Source: an uncultured Ruminococcus sp. (GTDB lineage Bacteria; Bacillota; Clostridia; Oscillospirales; Acutalibacteraceae). Taken from it: 56,246 bases of DNA. The stretch is from the NCBI GenBank assembly GCA_905234535.1, contig CAJOII010000021.1, positions 1 through 56,246 on the forward strand, written 5' to 3'. The notes beneath the pieces are model-generated. The model saw only the letters and a list, made by a program, of their open reading frames with translations, ran no database searches and was not told the DNA's origin. Position numbers and translations under genes: made by a program. This document shows positions 18,475-28,087 of the stretch, piece after piece (the stretch's first letter is position 1; every line of letters starts with the position of its first letter).

Positions 18475-20331
18475 ATGCGTTTGAAAAGATCAATAATGAC
18501 GACTTTTTTATCGATTTTGCTTACTGTTTGTATCCTTTTCTCTACATGCGCTTTTTCTTTTGCCGCTTCTGCTGCGGCTGAATCATCTTCCGATGCCGAA
18601 GGTTCGGATGTATCTTATCAAAATAATGAGAGTGTTTCTGCCGATTCCTCTTCTGCGAAGGAGAAGCTGACCCATAGTATTGAACCGAAAGAAGAGCTTG
18701 CGCCGTCGGGCGCCCAGAACAGCTCTAAGGTTTCTGATCAGTCTTCTTCGAAGACGGTCCAGGCAGCTACTCAGGCTCCGACACAGAAGCCTGCTGAGAC
18801 GCTCACTCTCAGCGCGAAAACCGCAAAGACTTATGTCGGCTGTTACTATCAGCTGATCGCAAAGTCTAATGCGGCGGTTAAGTTCTCTTCTTCCAACACT
18901 GCTGTTGCAACGGTCACCGCTGACGGCTTTGTTTACGCTAAAAAGGCGGGTACCGTTAATATCACCGCAAAAACATCCGCAAAGTCCGCTGTCTGCAAGG
19001 TCACGGTCTCAAAGGGCAGCGCTGTGAATATCTCGCACAAGACCGCTACCGTGAACGAAGGAAAGACCTTCTTCGCGGCATCCACCACTTCAAAGGTCAC
19101 ATGGAAAACTTCCGACAACTCTGTCGCTACCGTTAAGGATGGATTTATCCTTGCGCTGAAGACCGGCAAAGCGGTGATTACCGTGTCAACATCTTCGGGC
19201 GCCGCTACCTGTCTTGTGACGGTTGTCGCTGCGGCTCCTTTCCGTATGTCTTATACCACGCCCAACTGTGCTTTGAAGAATTCGACCGTTACTTTTGTCG
19301 CGATCACAGATAAAAAGCGTACGGATGTGAAATTTGAATTCACAGTCGGATCTTCCAAGAAGACCGTGAAGGCGAGCTCCAAAAAGGCAGAGGGCAACAC
19401 CTATGTCTGGAAGGGATCTTATAAGTTTACCGCTGCGGGTACATATACCATCAAGGCTTACTCGCTCTGTAACAACAAGTGGTCGACCTCTCCCAACGGT
19501 CAGACTACCGCTTTTGTTGCCTCGTCCTCTGATACCAAGACGACCGTCTGTGCGAACCGCAGAGCCTCTGATAACTGTCTGAAATTTATCGCAGGCTGTG
19601 AAGGCTTCTTATCCTCCGTATACTATGATTCCTTCACCGGAGATCCTACCATCGGCTACGGCAGACTCGTATATAAAGGTCAGCAGTTCTATAACGGAAT
19701 GACGCAGACCGAGGCGTACGCGCTCTTAGCGTATACCGTCAATAACAACGGATTTTCCGCTGATGTCAACTCGTTCTTGGTCAAGAACAATATCAAGTTC
19801 AATCAGCAGCAGTTTGACGCACTGGTCGCGTTTGTCTATGGGACAGGCACCGGCGTACTCGTTGATGACGATGAGATCCGCGACGCGCTTTTGAAGTGTT
19901 CCGACGGTTCCGCAAAAAAAACGACCTATTATATCAACGATTCCTATGTCAACTTCAGAAAAGGCGCCGGCACCAACTACGGTGTGATCCGTATGCTTGA
20001 CAAGGGTACTGTTGTCACACTGATCAAGAAGACCAGCGCAAAGTGGTACAATGTCAAGTTAGCGGACGGCACCAAAGGTTATGTTTGCGCCGATTATGTA
20101 TCCTCGCGTACCACGGGCGGCAATCTTGATCTGAACTATATTAACAAACAGTATTTTATCAACAAATTCTGCCAATATCATCATGCCGGCGGCAAGTGTG
20201 TCCGCGGTCTCTTGGACAGACATATCGACGAGATGGAAATGTTCTTCTACGGAGACTACATCGATAACTATGGCGCGAATTCGCACAAATTCACCTTCAA
20301 ATGCGCCGTCAATCCTTCCTTCCACACCTGA
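18475..20331 (+). CDS. Secreted Big_2-like/GH24 lysozyme-like/SH3 protein
   Basis: Signal peptide, Ser/Thr-rich region, two Ig-like repeats (SSSNTAVATVTADGFVYAKKAGT), GH24 motif CEGFLSSVYYDSFTGDPTIGYG, SH3 VNFRKGAGTNYGVIRML, C-terminal AGGKCVRGLLDRHIDEMEMF. Confidence 0.85.
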   Translation: MRLKRSIMTTFLSILLTVCILFSTCAFSFAASAAAESSSDAEGSDVSYQNNESVSADSSSAKEKLTHSIEPKEELAPSGAQNSSKVSDQSSSKTVQAATQAPTQKPAETLTLSAKTAKTYVGCYYQLIAKSNAAVKFSSSNTAVATVTADGFVYAKKAGTVNITAKTSAKSAVCKVTVSKGSAVNISHKTATVNEGKTFFAASTTSKVTWKTSDNSVATVKDGFILALKTGKAVITVSTSSGAATCLVTVVAAAPFRMSYTTPNCALKNSTVTFVAITDKKRTDVKFEFTVGSSKKTVKASSKKAEGNTYVWKGSYKFTAAGTYTIKAYSLCNNKWSTSPNGQTTAFVASSSDTKTTVCANRRASDNCLKFIAGCEGFLSSVYYDSFTGDPTIGYGRLVYKGQQFYNGMTQTEAYALLAYTVNNNGFSADVNSFLVKNNIKFNQQQFDALVAFVYGTGTGVLVDDDEIRDALLKCSDGSAKKTTYYINDSYVNFRKGAGTNYGVIRMLDKGTVVTLIKKTSAKWYNVKLADGTKGYVCADYVSSRTTGGNLDLNYINKQYFINKFCQYHHAGGKCVRGLLDRHIDEMEMFFYGDYIDNYGANSHKFTFKCAVNPSFHT

Positions 20332-20345
20332 TATTTTTCATATTG

Positions 20346-20387
20346 ACCATCAGGGCTCTTATGTATTTTGCATAAGTCCCTGATGGT
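20346..20387 (+). terminator. Terminator
   Basis: ACCATCAGGG...CCCTGATGGT. Confidence 0.65.
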
Positions 20388-20432
20388 TATAAATCATACA
20401 AGCCTTGCATAGCTTATCTTAGGAGGATTGCT

Positions 20433-21098
20433 ATGAAAGGTATTGTGTTTAATGTAAGAAGAAATCTGCGTCTGCCGAAGCTATCGAAGCCGAAGATTTC
20501 TTTGAAGGAATTTGTCTCAAAAAAGGGAGCCGAGGTTTTTTTGATCCTGACTTTTCTCTTCGGTCTGATCATCGGCGCGATGAGCTCGAGATCTGCCGAT
20601 ACCGAGCTGATCGAACGGCTTGACTTTTTGTTCTCAACCAATCTTCACACGAGAGCAGAGCTGTCTTCGTTTGAGATCTTTGTCTCGTGCTTCGGTTCTG
20701 ACTTTATCTTTTTGCTGGCGGTTTTTCTGATGGGACTGTCGGTGTGGGGGAGTATCACACTTCCTTTTGTTATTTTGTTTAAAGGGTTTTCGGTTGGACT
20801 GTCGTCAGCGTTGATCTTCTCTTTATACAGAGCGTCGGGCATCGGATTCTATATTCTTGTACTGCTGCCCGGTATCGTGATGTTTCTGCTGGCGCTGATT
20901 TATTATTCTAAAGAGAGCTTCTCGCTTTCTATGAGATACATACGGCTGTCGATATTCGGCAGCGTCAAAGAACCGTATCTAAGCAAGTATCTGAAGAGAT
21001 TCTTCATCAGAAGTCTTATGGCGTTATTGCTCACCGCGGGCTCCGCGCTGCTTGATATGCTGCTGTGGATCCTGTTTGCGCATATGTTTGACTTCTAA
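20433..21098 (+). CDS. SpoIIM-like (stage II sporulation protein M) membrane protein
   Basis: 221 aa; TM layout and FLMGLSVWGSITLPFVILFKGFSVG resemble SpoIIM. Confidence 0.6.
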   Translation: MKGIVFNVRRNLRLPKLSKPKISLKEFVSKKGAEVFLILTFLFGLIIGAMSSRSADTELIERLDFLFSTNLHTRAELSSFEIFVSCFGSDFIFLLAVFLMGLSVWGSITLPFVILFKGFSVGLSSALIFSLYRASGIGFYILVLLPGIVMFLLALIYYSKESFSLSMRYIRLSIFGSVKEPYLSKYLKRFFIRSLMALLLTAGSALLDMLLWILFAHMFDF

Positions 21099-21120
21099 TT
21101 TTATATATACTGAGGGGTTT

Positions 21121-22077
21121 ATGAACAGGGAAAGAAAAAAGATGAAATTCGAAATACTGCTTGAGCGGTATTTCACGAATTTTCACAGGATTTTACTTTT
21201 GAATCTGATTTTTGCGGTCCCGAGCGCTTTCGCTTTCGGTATCGTATATTTGATCAATCACATTTTGCTTTCGACGCCGGTGATTTTTGTCTATTTTCTC
21301 TCGATCATTCTGCTCTGTCCGTTCTATTCCGGTGTTGTGACGGTTGTCAGAAATATTGCGAGAGGCGATGAGGATGTCAAGGTCCTATCGACCTATCTGA
21401 ACGCGCTGAAAGAGAATTTCTTCTCTTTTCTGCTGCACGGAGTGGTGATCTGCGCTGCGGCGATTTTGAGCTACTTATCTCTCTCGATGTATATCGGGAT
21501 GCTCAAGCTCTCGTGGTTCTTCTATGTACTGCTGTTTATCTGTATTGTGATCGTGGTATTTGTCACTTTCACGGTGTATTATATCCCGCTGATGAGTGTG
21601 ACCTTTGACATCAAAAAGAGATATATCTACAAGAACAGCTTTCTGATGTCGTTCGGTGAGTTCAAGAACAACTTCTTCGCGACCTTCGCGCTGGCGATCG
21701 TACTTGCTTTATTCTTTACGGTAACGGTTTTCTGCACCAGCGTGACCGCTCTCGTACTCGTTTGCGTTGGATTCTGGGTGTTGCTGCTTCCCGCAACCTG
21801 CACATTTGTTGTTATATTCTTCATTTACGACGGAATGTACAATCTGATCGTCAATAAAGAATCAAAGAAGAAGAATATCGAAGAGAAGATCCAAAACGGC
21901 GGTAAAGCTCCCGCGAAAACAGAACCCGAGTTTGATTATTCCGAGATTGATCTCTCTTCGCTGAAGGATCCGGACGCCTATATCTACTTTAACGGCAGAA
22001 TGGTTAAGCAGAGCGTGGTGATTGAGAAACTGCGCGCCAAAGAAGCTGAAAATCACGCTGACGAACCCTCGGATTAA
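21121..22077 (+). CDS. DUF624/YesL-like membrane protein
   Basis: Polytopic membrane ORF; SD GAGGGG before ATG at 21121. Confidence 0.5.
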   Translation: MNRERKKMKFEILLERYFTNFHRILLLNLIFAVPSAFAFGIVYLINHILLSTPVIFVYFLSIILLCPFYSGVVTVVRNIARGDEDVKVLSTYLNALKENFFSFLLHGVVICAAAILSYLSLSMYIGMLKLSWFFYVLLFICIVIVVFVTFTVYYIPLMSVTFDIKKRYIYKNSFLMSFGEFKNNFFATFALAIVLALFFTVTVFCTSVTALVLVCVGFWVLLLPATCTFVVIFFIYDGMYNLIVNKESKKKNIEEKIQNGGKAPAKTEPEFDYSEIDLSSLKDPDAYIYFNGRMVKQSVVIEKLRAKEAENHADEPSD

Positions 22078-22090
22078 TTTGATTACAGCA

Positions 22091-22125
22091 AACGCCGTAA
22101 CGAAGTTATGCTTCATTACGGCGTT
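22091..22125 (+). terminator. Bidirectional terminator between convergent genes
   Basis: AACGCCGTAA...TTACGGCGTT then GTTTTATTTT. Confidence 0.7.
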
Positions 22126-22128
22126 GTT

Positions 22129-23031
22129 TTATTTTATATATTGATCAATATATGACAGATACGGCTTGCGGTTTTGAACACTGTCGGGATTTGCGCGATA
22201 CCACTCAAACTCTTCTTTTAATCCCTCAGACAGCGTGACCGTAGGCTTTAATATTTCGTTCTGTTTGGACACATCCAATACATATTCGTAATCATAAAAG
22301 CAGAAATAATCTCTTTGCGGGATACTCTTATCAACAGATATAAATCGGGGAGTTTTGTCCGCTGCACGATAACACAGCTCCACCCATTCTTTGATGGTGA
22401 CGGTCTCTTTGTTTCCGACATTGAGGATATGATGATCGGGGTGCTGTCTGACGAGGATCTCTATCAGCCAGCACAGATCTTTTACATGGAAGAACTGCAG
22501 CTTCATCCTGCCGTCCTGCGGCAGACAGAACGGTCTGTCATGGACCGCACAGTCGAAGACAAACGGCTCCCGGTACAGATTCTCGTATTTTCCGTAAAAA
22601 TACGGTGGGCGCAGGATATACGAATGGGGAACACGGGCGGTCAGATACTGCTCTGCTTTGAGCTTGTTGATCCCGTAGTTTCCCCAGATATGATTGTATC
22701 CGCAGACTTGCTCTTCGCTAAACGGCTGTGGATTGGTCTCGGGATAGACGGCGCTCGAGCTGATAAGGATATAATCGTCGAAGCTGACACCCGATGAGAG
22801 GAGCGCTCTGATATGCTCTTCTGTATAGGCGGTGATATCCAAGACCGCGTCAAAGTGAGAGCCTGAGAGCGCATCTCCTAAGGAGAGCCTGTCTGCTTGT
22901 ATCAGGCGAACCCCCTCGATCTGTTCTTTGCTTCCTCGGTTGAGTACGGTCACATCATATCCGTTTGTGACAAAGTACTCTGCCGTATATTTGCTGACGA
23001 ACGCGGTGCCTCCCGTGATCAGTATTTTCAT
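22129..23031 (-). CDS. NAD-dependent epimerase/dehydratase family protein
   Basis: 300 aa; MKILITGGTAFVSKYTAEYFV. Confidence 0.85.
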   Translation of the reverse strand: MKILITGGTAFVSKYTAEYFVTNGYDVTVLNRGSKEQIEGVRLIQADRLSLGDALSGSHFDAVLDITAYTEEHIRALLSSGVSFDDYILISSSAVYPETNPQPFSEEQVCGYNHIWGNYGINKLKAEQYLTARVPHSYILRPPYFYGKYENLYREPFVFDCAVHDRPFCLPQDGRMKLQFFHVKDLCWLIEILVRQHPDHHILNVGNKETVTIKEWVELCYRAADKTPRFISVDKSIPQRDYFCFYDYEYVLDVSKQNEILKPTVTLSEGLKEEFEWYRANPDSVQNRKPYLSYIDQYIK

Positions 23032-23042
23032 GAATGCTCCTT

Positions 23043-23276
23043 TCAGTTTTCGATGAACCAGCGGTTCTTCTCGAGGAAGATGAATTTATCCTTCGCCTTG
23101 ATTCTGCATTTATACCTCAGTCCGGCAGACTCTGCTTTGACAGACGCGGCATATCTGAGATCGGTGATCCGATCAATCGGAAAGCTCCTGCCGTCATCCC
23201 AGTTGACGCACAGCGGTAAAATATTTCCTTCTTTGTCAAACTTAGCAGTAACAGATATATACTTCTTCATATTCAC
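23043..23276 (-). CDS. Small conserved hypothetical protein
   Basis: 77 aa: KYISVTAKFDKEGNILPLCVNWDDGRSFPIDRITD...; translationally close to the epimerase gene. Confidence 0.6.
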   Translation of the reverse strand: MNMKKYISVTAKFDKEGNILPLCVNWDDGRSFPIDRITDLRYAASVKAESAGLRYKCRIKAKDKFIFLEKNRWFIEN

Positions 23277-23403
23277 ATCTCCTGTTATTATGTTACATCA
23301 ATATTATAGAACATATGTTCTTGTTTGTCAACAGGAAATTGCTGCATATCTATTCTCGCTATATGTTAAAACCCGCCGAGTGATCACCTCGACGGGTCAA
23401 ATT

Positions 23404-25122
23404 TTATAATCCCATATACGCCTTCATATCATCGGCGATTTTCTGTACAAAGCCGGCCGCTTCTTCGGGGGTGGCGCCGACGCCGGTGATATAGAGCTTG
23501 ATCTTCGGCTCGGTGCCGGAGGGGCGAACGATACAGCCGTTACTGCCCTCCAGAGAATAGGAGAGGACATTGGACTTCGGCAGGGTAAGCGCGGTCTTCT
23601 CACCGGTGAGAAGATCTTCAGAGACTCTCTCAAAGTAGTCGGCGATCGCGGTGACCTTGAATCCTGCCAGGGACTTCACGGGATTCTGTCTCAGAGAAGA
23701 CATCATATCGGACATCTTCTGCATACCGGACGCGCCCTCAAAGTAGAAGCTCAGTGTCTCGTTGATATAATAGCCGTGTTCTTTATAGATGGACTCCATC
23801 ACTTGCATCAGGCTCTTGCCCTGAGACTTGTAGTAAGCGGCCATCTCGCAGATCAGCATAGAGGCAACCACTGCGTCCTTATCTCTGACATAGGTGCCGG
23901 AAAGATATCCGCAGCTTTCTTCAAAGCCGAAGACATATCTGTCTTCTTCGCCTTTCTGCTCTAAGCCCAGGATCACCTCGCCGATGTATTTGAAACCGGT
24001 CAGGACATCTGTGGGAGAAAAGCCGTATTTCTTGCAGATGGAGTCGATGATCTTTGAAGTGACGATCGTCTTAACAAGGACAGGATTCTCGGGAAGATCG
24101 CCCTGCTCTATTCTGGATGATAAGATATATTCGGTCAAAATAGCGCCGGTTTCGTTACCGGTGAAGATTCTGTAGCTGCCGTCATCATTTCTGGCGGCGA
24201 TGCTGACGCGGTCAGAGTCGGGGTCAGTCGCGAGCAGCAGATCAGGCCGGACAGTCTCGGATAGCTTAAGTCCGTATTCAAGCGCTTCGGGAAGCTCGGG
24301 ATTCGGGAACGGACAGGTGGTGAAGTTGCCGTCGGGCATCTCCTGCTCCTTAACGATATGGACATCCTTGACGCCGATATCAGAAAGAACTCTTCTGACA
24401 AGGACATTTCCCGCGCCGTTTAGCGGAGTATAGACGACCGAGATGGGGGAGGAGTTGCAGATACCTTTGTGGATCTGCTGCTTCTCGACCTCCTCGAGGT
24501 ACGCGTCATAAGCTGAGTCGTCAACATATTTGATCAGTCCGCGCTCAACCGCTTCGTCAAAGTCGCATAGCTTGATATCATCAAACAAATCCAGCTTGCA
24601 GATCTCATCATAAACCGCGCCTGCGTTGGTATCGGTCATCTGACAGCCGTCTTCGCCGTAGGCTTTGTAGCCGTTATATTTTGCGGGATTGTGGCTTGCG
24701 GTCACCATAACGCCCGCCTGGCACTGATAGTGTCTGACTAAGAAGCTCAGCACGGGGGTCGGCTGGAGTTCTTTCGTGATATAGGCAGTGATACCGTTAG
24801 CGGCAAGAACACGCGCGGCTTCTCTCATGAATACATCCGCCTTGATCCTCGAATCATGAGAGATCGCTACGGCGCCCTTGCCATATTTGTTGAGAACAAA
24901 GTTCGCGAGTCCCTGTGTCGCCTGACGGACAACATAAATGTTCATCCGGTTGGTACCCGCGCCGATCGTGCCTCTCAGTCCCGCAGTGCCGAACTGAAGC
25001 GCAGTATAGAATCTGTCATAAATCGCGTCTTCATCATCCTTGATAGATTGAAGCTCGTCGATAATATCCTGATCCTCGGTTGCTTTTTGGAGCCATTCCT
25101 GATAAAGTTCGGTATGTGTCAT
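23404..25122 (-). CDS. Phospho-sugar mutase (phosphoglucomutase-like)
   Basis: Catalytic MVTASHNPAKYNGYKAYGEDG; metal loop ATDPDSDRVSIA; RPSGTEPKIKLY. Confidence 0.93.
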   Translation of the reverse strand: MTHTELYQEWLQKATEDQDIIDELQSIKDDEDAIYDRFYTALQFGTAGLRGTIGAGTNRMNIYVVRQATQGLANFVLNKYGKGAVAISHDSRIKADVFMREAARVLAANGITAYITKELQPTPVLSFLVRHYQCQAGVMVTASHNPAKYNGYKAYGEDGCQMTDTNAGAVYDEICKLDLFDDIKLCDFDEAVERGLIKYVDDSAYDAYLEEVEKQQIHKGICNSSPISVVYTPLNGAGNVLVRRVLSDIGVKDVHIVKEQEMPDGNFTTCPFPNPELPEALEYGLKLSETVRPDLLLATDPDSDRVSIAARNDDGSYRIFTGNETGAILTEYILSSRIEQGDLPENPVLVKTIVTSKIIDSICKKYGFSPTDVLTGFKYIGEVILGLEQKGEEDRYVFGFEESCGYLSGTYVRDKDAVVASMLICEMAAYYKSQGKSLMQVMESIYKEHGYYINETLSFYFEGASGMQKMSDMMSSLRQNPVKSLAGFKVTAIADYFERVSEDLLTGEKTALTLPKSNVLSYSLEGSNGCIVRPSGTEPKIKLYITGVGATPEEAAGFVQKIADDMKAYMGL

Positions 25123-25334
25123 GATCAATCACCTGCAATTTTAAAATTGAATTGAACGAAAGCTCAGTGCTTTACTATCAAATTGACATATATTATATCA
25201 TAAAACAGAGATATTTACAATAATATAATCCTATAATTTTATACAAATCAAGATGGTAATAAAGAAAAATGATTGATTTCTTTAACAGAATGTAGTAATA
25301 TATATCGTGAAATCAATATTTGGAGGTATAAAAT

Positions 25335-26312
25335 ATGGGATTCAACGATGAACTGGAGATCAAAACCGCTGATGACTTAGTCAAAGAACAGCTTGATACC
25401 GATATGGATCTCACCGCTGAAGAGCTCAACGAGAACGCTGAGGAAAAAACGGTTGATTCTTCTGAAGATGATGTGTCTGAGCAGAAGGATGAGACGGCAT
25501 CAAACGAAGAAGCAGAAGAACAGGACGGAGAGATCACTGACGCTGATGCTTCTGAAGAGCCGAAGAAAAAGCGCAAATTCCCCTTGCAGGTACCCGTGAT
25601 CATTTCTACCTTCATCGTTCTGGGAGCTCTGCTCGGATATTTTATATTCATCGCGTTCTTCCTTCATGAGCCGGAGGGTTTGTGGATGATCACCGTCAAG
25701 CAGGACGCCACCGGAGCGATCACTGATGAGGACACCGGCGCAGAGACAGATGTCACCTATTATTATGAATTCAAGAAAGACGGCACCTGTATCATGTCTA
25801 TCGGATCCATCGACAACTACGGCGGTTTCTATAAGACACAGACGGAAGACGCTAACTCACTGTATGTCAACCAGTATTACGGGATCATTTACGGCGATCT
25901 GAAATATACTGTCACAGGCTCCAAGATCCTGAATAATCAGAAGCTCATCTTAGAGGGTGAGAGCGGCTCCTTTGAGCTGACACAGGCGAGAGCCAAAGAA
26001 AATCATCTTGAGGTAGACAAAGATTTCGTTCCGAACGAAGAGCTCTTAGGTGAGTGGGAGTATGTGATCCCCGAATACAATGTTTCCTACACCTTCACCT
26101 TCAACAGAGACGGCACCATGACATATAACCAGCTCGATACAGTCGTCTACAACGCTACTTATACCGTAGATGAAAAGAATGTTCATATGTCGTTCTACGC
26201 GACCGAACCGGTAACGGTCGATTTGCCGTATACTATCAACGGCGATACCATCTCTCTGATGGATATGGTCTGTACCAGAGTGACCGATCAGGCGACCGCT
26301 GACGAAAAGTGA
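25335..26312 (+). CDS. Single-pass membrane protein with extracytoplasmic DUF5640-like repeats
   Basis: Acidic cytoplasmic N-terminus, one TM, repeated LLGEWEYV.../YTFTFNRDGTMTY units; SD GGAGG. Confidence 0.6.
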   Translation: MGFNDELEIKTADDLVKEQLDTDMDLTAEELNENAEEKTVDSSEDDVSEQKDETASNEEAEEQDGEITDADASEEPKKKRKFPLQVPVIISTFIVLGALLGYFIFIAFFLHEPEGLWMITVKQDATGAITDEDTGAETDVTYYYEFKKDGTCIMSIGSIDNYGGFYKTQTEDANSLYVNQYYGIIYGDLKYTVTGSKILNNQKLILEGESGSFELTQARAKENHLEVDKDFVPNEELLGEWEYVIPEYNVSYTFTFNRDGTMTYNQLDTVVYNATYTVDEKNVHMSFYATEPVTVDLPYTINGDTISLMDMVCTRVTDQATADEK

Positions 26313-26332
26313 TAACAGTGATCTGAGATAAC

Positions 26333-26360
26333 AAAACCCCGACAATTTCGTCGGGGTTTT
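26333..26360 (+). terminator. Bidirectional terminator
   Basis: AAAACCCCGAC-AATTTC-GTCGGGGTTTT. Confidence 0.8.
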
Positions 26361-26361
26361 G

Positions 26362-27777
26362 TTATTTTACTACCATTCTGCAAAGATACATCGTATCCAC
26401 CAGATCGATCACTCCGTCACGGTTGAGATCGGCGGTATCAAGATAGACGCCGGTAAACATCCATTCATCGAGCAAATAATCCATCAGCGCGTATAGGTCC
26501 TTGGTGTTGACGCCGCCTTCACCGGTGAGATCTCCGGTAACAGAAAGCTCAAAGGTATAGGTGTTTCTGCCCGAGAATACCGCCGTCATCGCGGTGGCCG
26601 CTTTGCCGGATTTTTGCAGAGCGCCGTCGCGGTAAAAGCTGACGGTGTAACCGTCATAAAAGATATTCTTTTTGAGCTGCGCCAAGGTGGTACCGGCGGG
26701 AATGTTGCGGATATAATATCGCTCAAAGTCGATATCATATAGCTGACTGGAAATCGTATCAGCGGATTGATTTTGAACGCTGCTGTCTGTGCCGGAAGAT
26801 TGTGCGTCGGGAGAATCGGCGTTACCTTCGTTCGGAGTATTAGGGATCGTCTGTCCGGAATCAAGCAAAACAAAGTCGTGCTCCGAGAGGAAGTTGATCC
26901 TGATGCCGGACTCATTTGTCGCGGCGATCACCTCATCATTACAGCAGACGAGGGCGAAGATATCGGCAGAGAGGTTACACTGAGCGTCTTTGACTCCCGA
27001 CAGAGTATACCGCCATACTGTGTTGCGGGAAGCGATGTAGATATATTCCCCGATAACACCGGCATAAGAGGCGTTCTGCACAGAAATAATCTTTTCAATA
27101 CCCGCGGAGGAGATCCTGAATACCGATCCCGTCGCATCATAAAACAGGTCGTTGCTGATAAATGTTCCGCTTTGGATCACATTCGGACCCGCAATCGATG
27201 TGATCGCTGAGGGCTCCAGCCGGAACAGCCGGTTGTCGGAAATCGCGTATATATGATGAGAACCATCACAGAAGATATCCGTGACCGTACCGACAAAAGA
27301 ATAATAGTATTCGAACTTTCCGGTATGGGAATATCGGTTGACGGTTCTGCCGTTAGCATCAAGAATATAAAAACAATCCGAATCATATGCGATTAGAGAA
27401 TCATCATACGCTGTCAGCGATCTGACAGGCGCGCTGTCGAGAACATCTGAGGAAATATCATAGTAATACACGATCGCGGATGCGTTGGAGACATCGTTAC
27501 ACAGCGCGACGACCGTATCACCAAAGAGCGCCGCGCAAGTTACCGGATAGGAGAGAGGTACCGTTATATAAAAGGAGTCAGGTGAAAGCTGTTCAAGATA
27601 TAATTCGCTGTTTTTATACGACAAGAGCCACACTTTGTCGGAAGTCGTGTACAGATTTGTTCGATCGGCGTTTAATGAGGAGTAGTTCAAATAAGAATAC
27701 GCGTCCGTTCGAAAAGCAGAGAAAAAGATAATCATTATTGACAGCATCAGCGCAAGCGCTGGCTTTGACCTATGCAT
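26362..27777 (-). CDS. Secreted beta-propeller-like protein with C-terminal dockerin-like domain
   Basis: Signal peptide; C-terminal GDLTGEGGVNTKDLYALMDYLLDE...ADLNRDGVIDLVDTMYLCRMVV. Confidence 0.75.
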   Translation of the reverse strand: MHRSKPALALMLSIMIIFFSAFRTDAYSYLNYSSLNADRTNLYTTSDKVWLLSYKNSELYLEQLSPDSFYITVPLSYPVTCAALFGDTVVALCNDVSNASAIVYYYDISSDVLDSAPVRSLTAYDDSLIAYDSDCFYILDANGRTVNRYSHTGKFEYYYSFVGTVTDIFCDGSHHIYAISDNRLFRLEPSAITSIAGPNVIQSGTFISNDLFYDATGSVFRISSAGIEKIISVQNASYAGVIGEYIYIASRNTVWRYTLSGVKDAQCNLSADIFALVCCNDEVIAATNESGIRINFLSEHDFVLLDSGQTIPNTPNEGNADSPDAQSSGTDSSVQNQSADTISSQLYDIDFERYYIRNIPAGTTLAQLKKNIFYDGYTVSFYRDGALQKSGKAATAMTAVFSGRNTYTFELSVTGDLTGEGGVNTKDLYALMDYLLDEWMFTGVYLDTADLNRDGVIDLVDTMYLCRMVVK

Positions 27778-27913
27778 ACATATCCCCCTCTCAGCTTTCA
27801 TATGTTTGTATTATATCCTAATAGTCGATATAATTCAACCGGATTCTGCACAAATCGGCTGATTTTGCATAGAATGAAACGGCAGCGAGAGGATTTTAAA
27901 TTGAATCTTTTAC

Positions 27914-27943
27914 TTGACTTAGCTGATACAAATGTTGTATAAT
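27914..27943 (+). promoter_or_regulatory. Sigma-A-type promoter of tRNA-Leu
   Basis: TTGACT - 18 nt - TATAAT. Confidence 0.65.
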
Positions 27944-27956
27944 AGCTAAGACATCA

Positions 27957-28040
27957 GCCGGTGTGTCGGAATTGGCAGACGAGACAGACTCAAAATCTGT
28001 TGTCTTCACGGGCGTGTGGGTTCGAGTCCCACCACCGGCA
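27957..28040 (+). tRNA. tRNA-Leu(CAA)
   Basis: Acceptor GCCGGTG/CACCGGC, anticodon loop CTCAAAA, long variable arm, T-loop TTCGAGT; no encoded CCA. Confidence 0.93.
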
Positions 28041-28043
28041 TTG

Positions 28044-28077
28044 AAAAAGTCACAGCAAATTTTTGCTGTGACTTTTT
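28044..28077 (+). terminator. Terminator after tRNA-Leu
   Basis: AAAAAGTCACAGCAAA/TTTGCTGTGACTTTTT. Confidence 0.8.
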
Positions 28078-28087
28078 ATATTTAAGG

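Noticed and set aside
25129-25150. Palindrome CAATTTTAAAATTG upstream of the phospho-sugar mutase
   Set aside because: Short AT-only dyad not covering the SD; likely chance in AT-rich sequence
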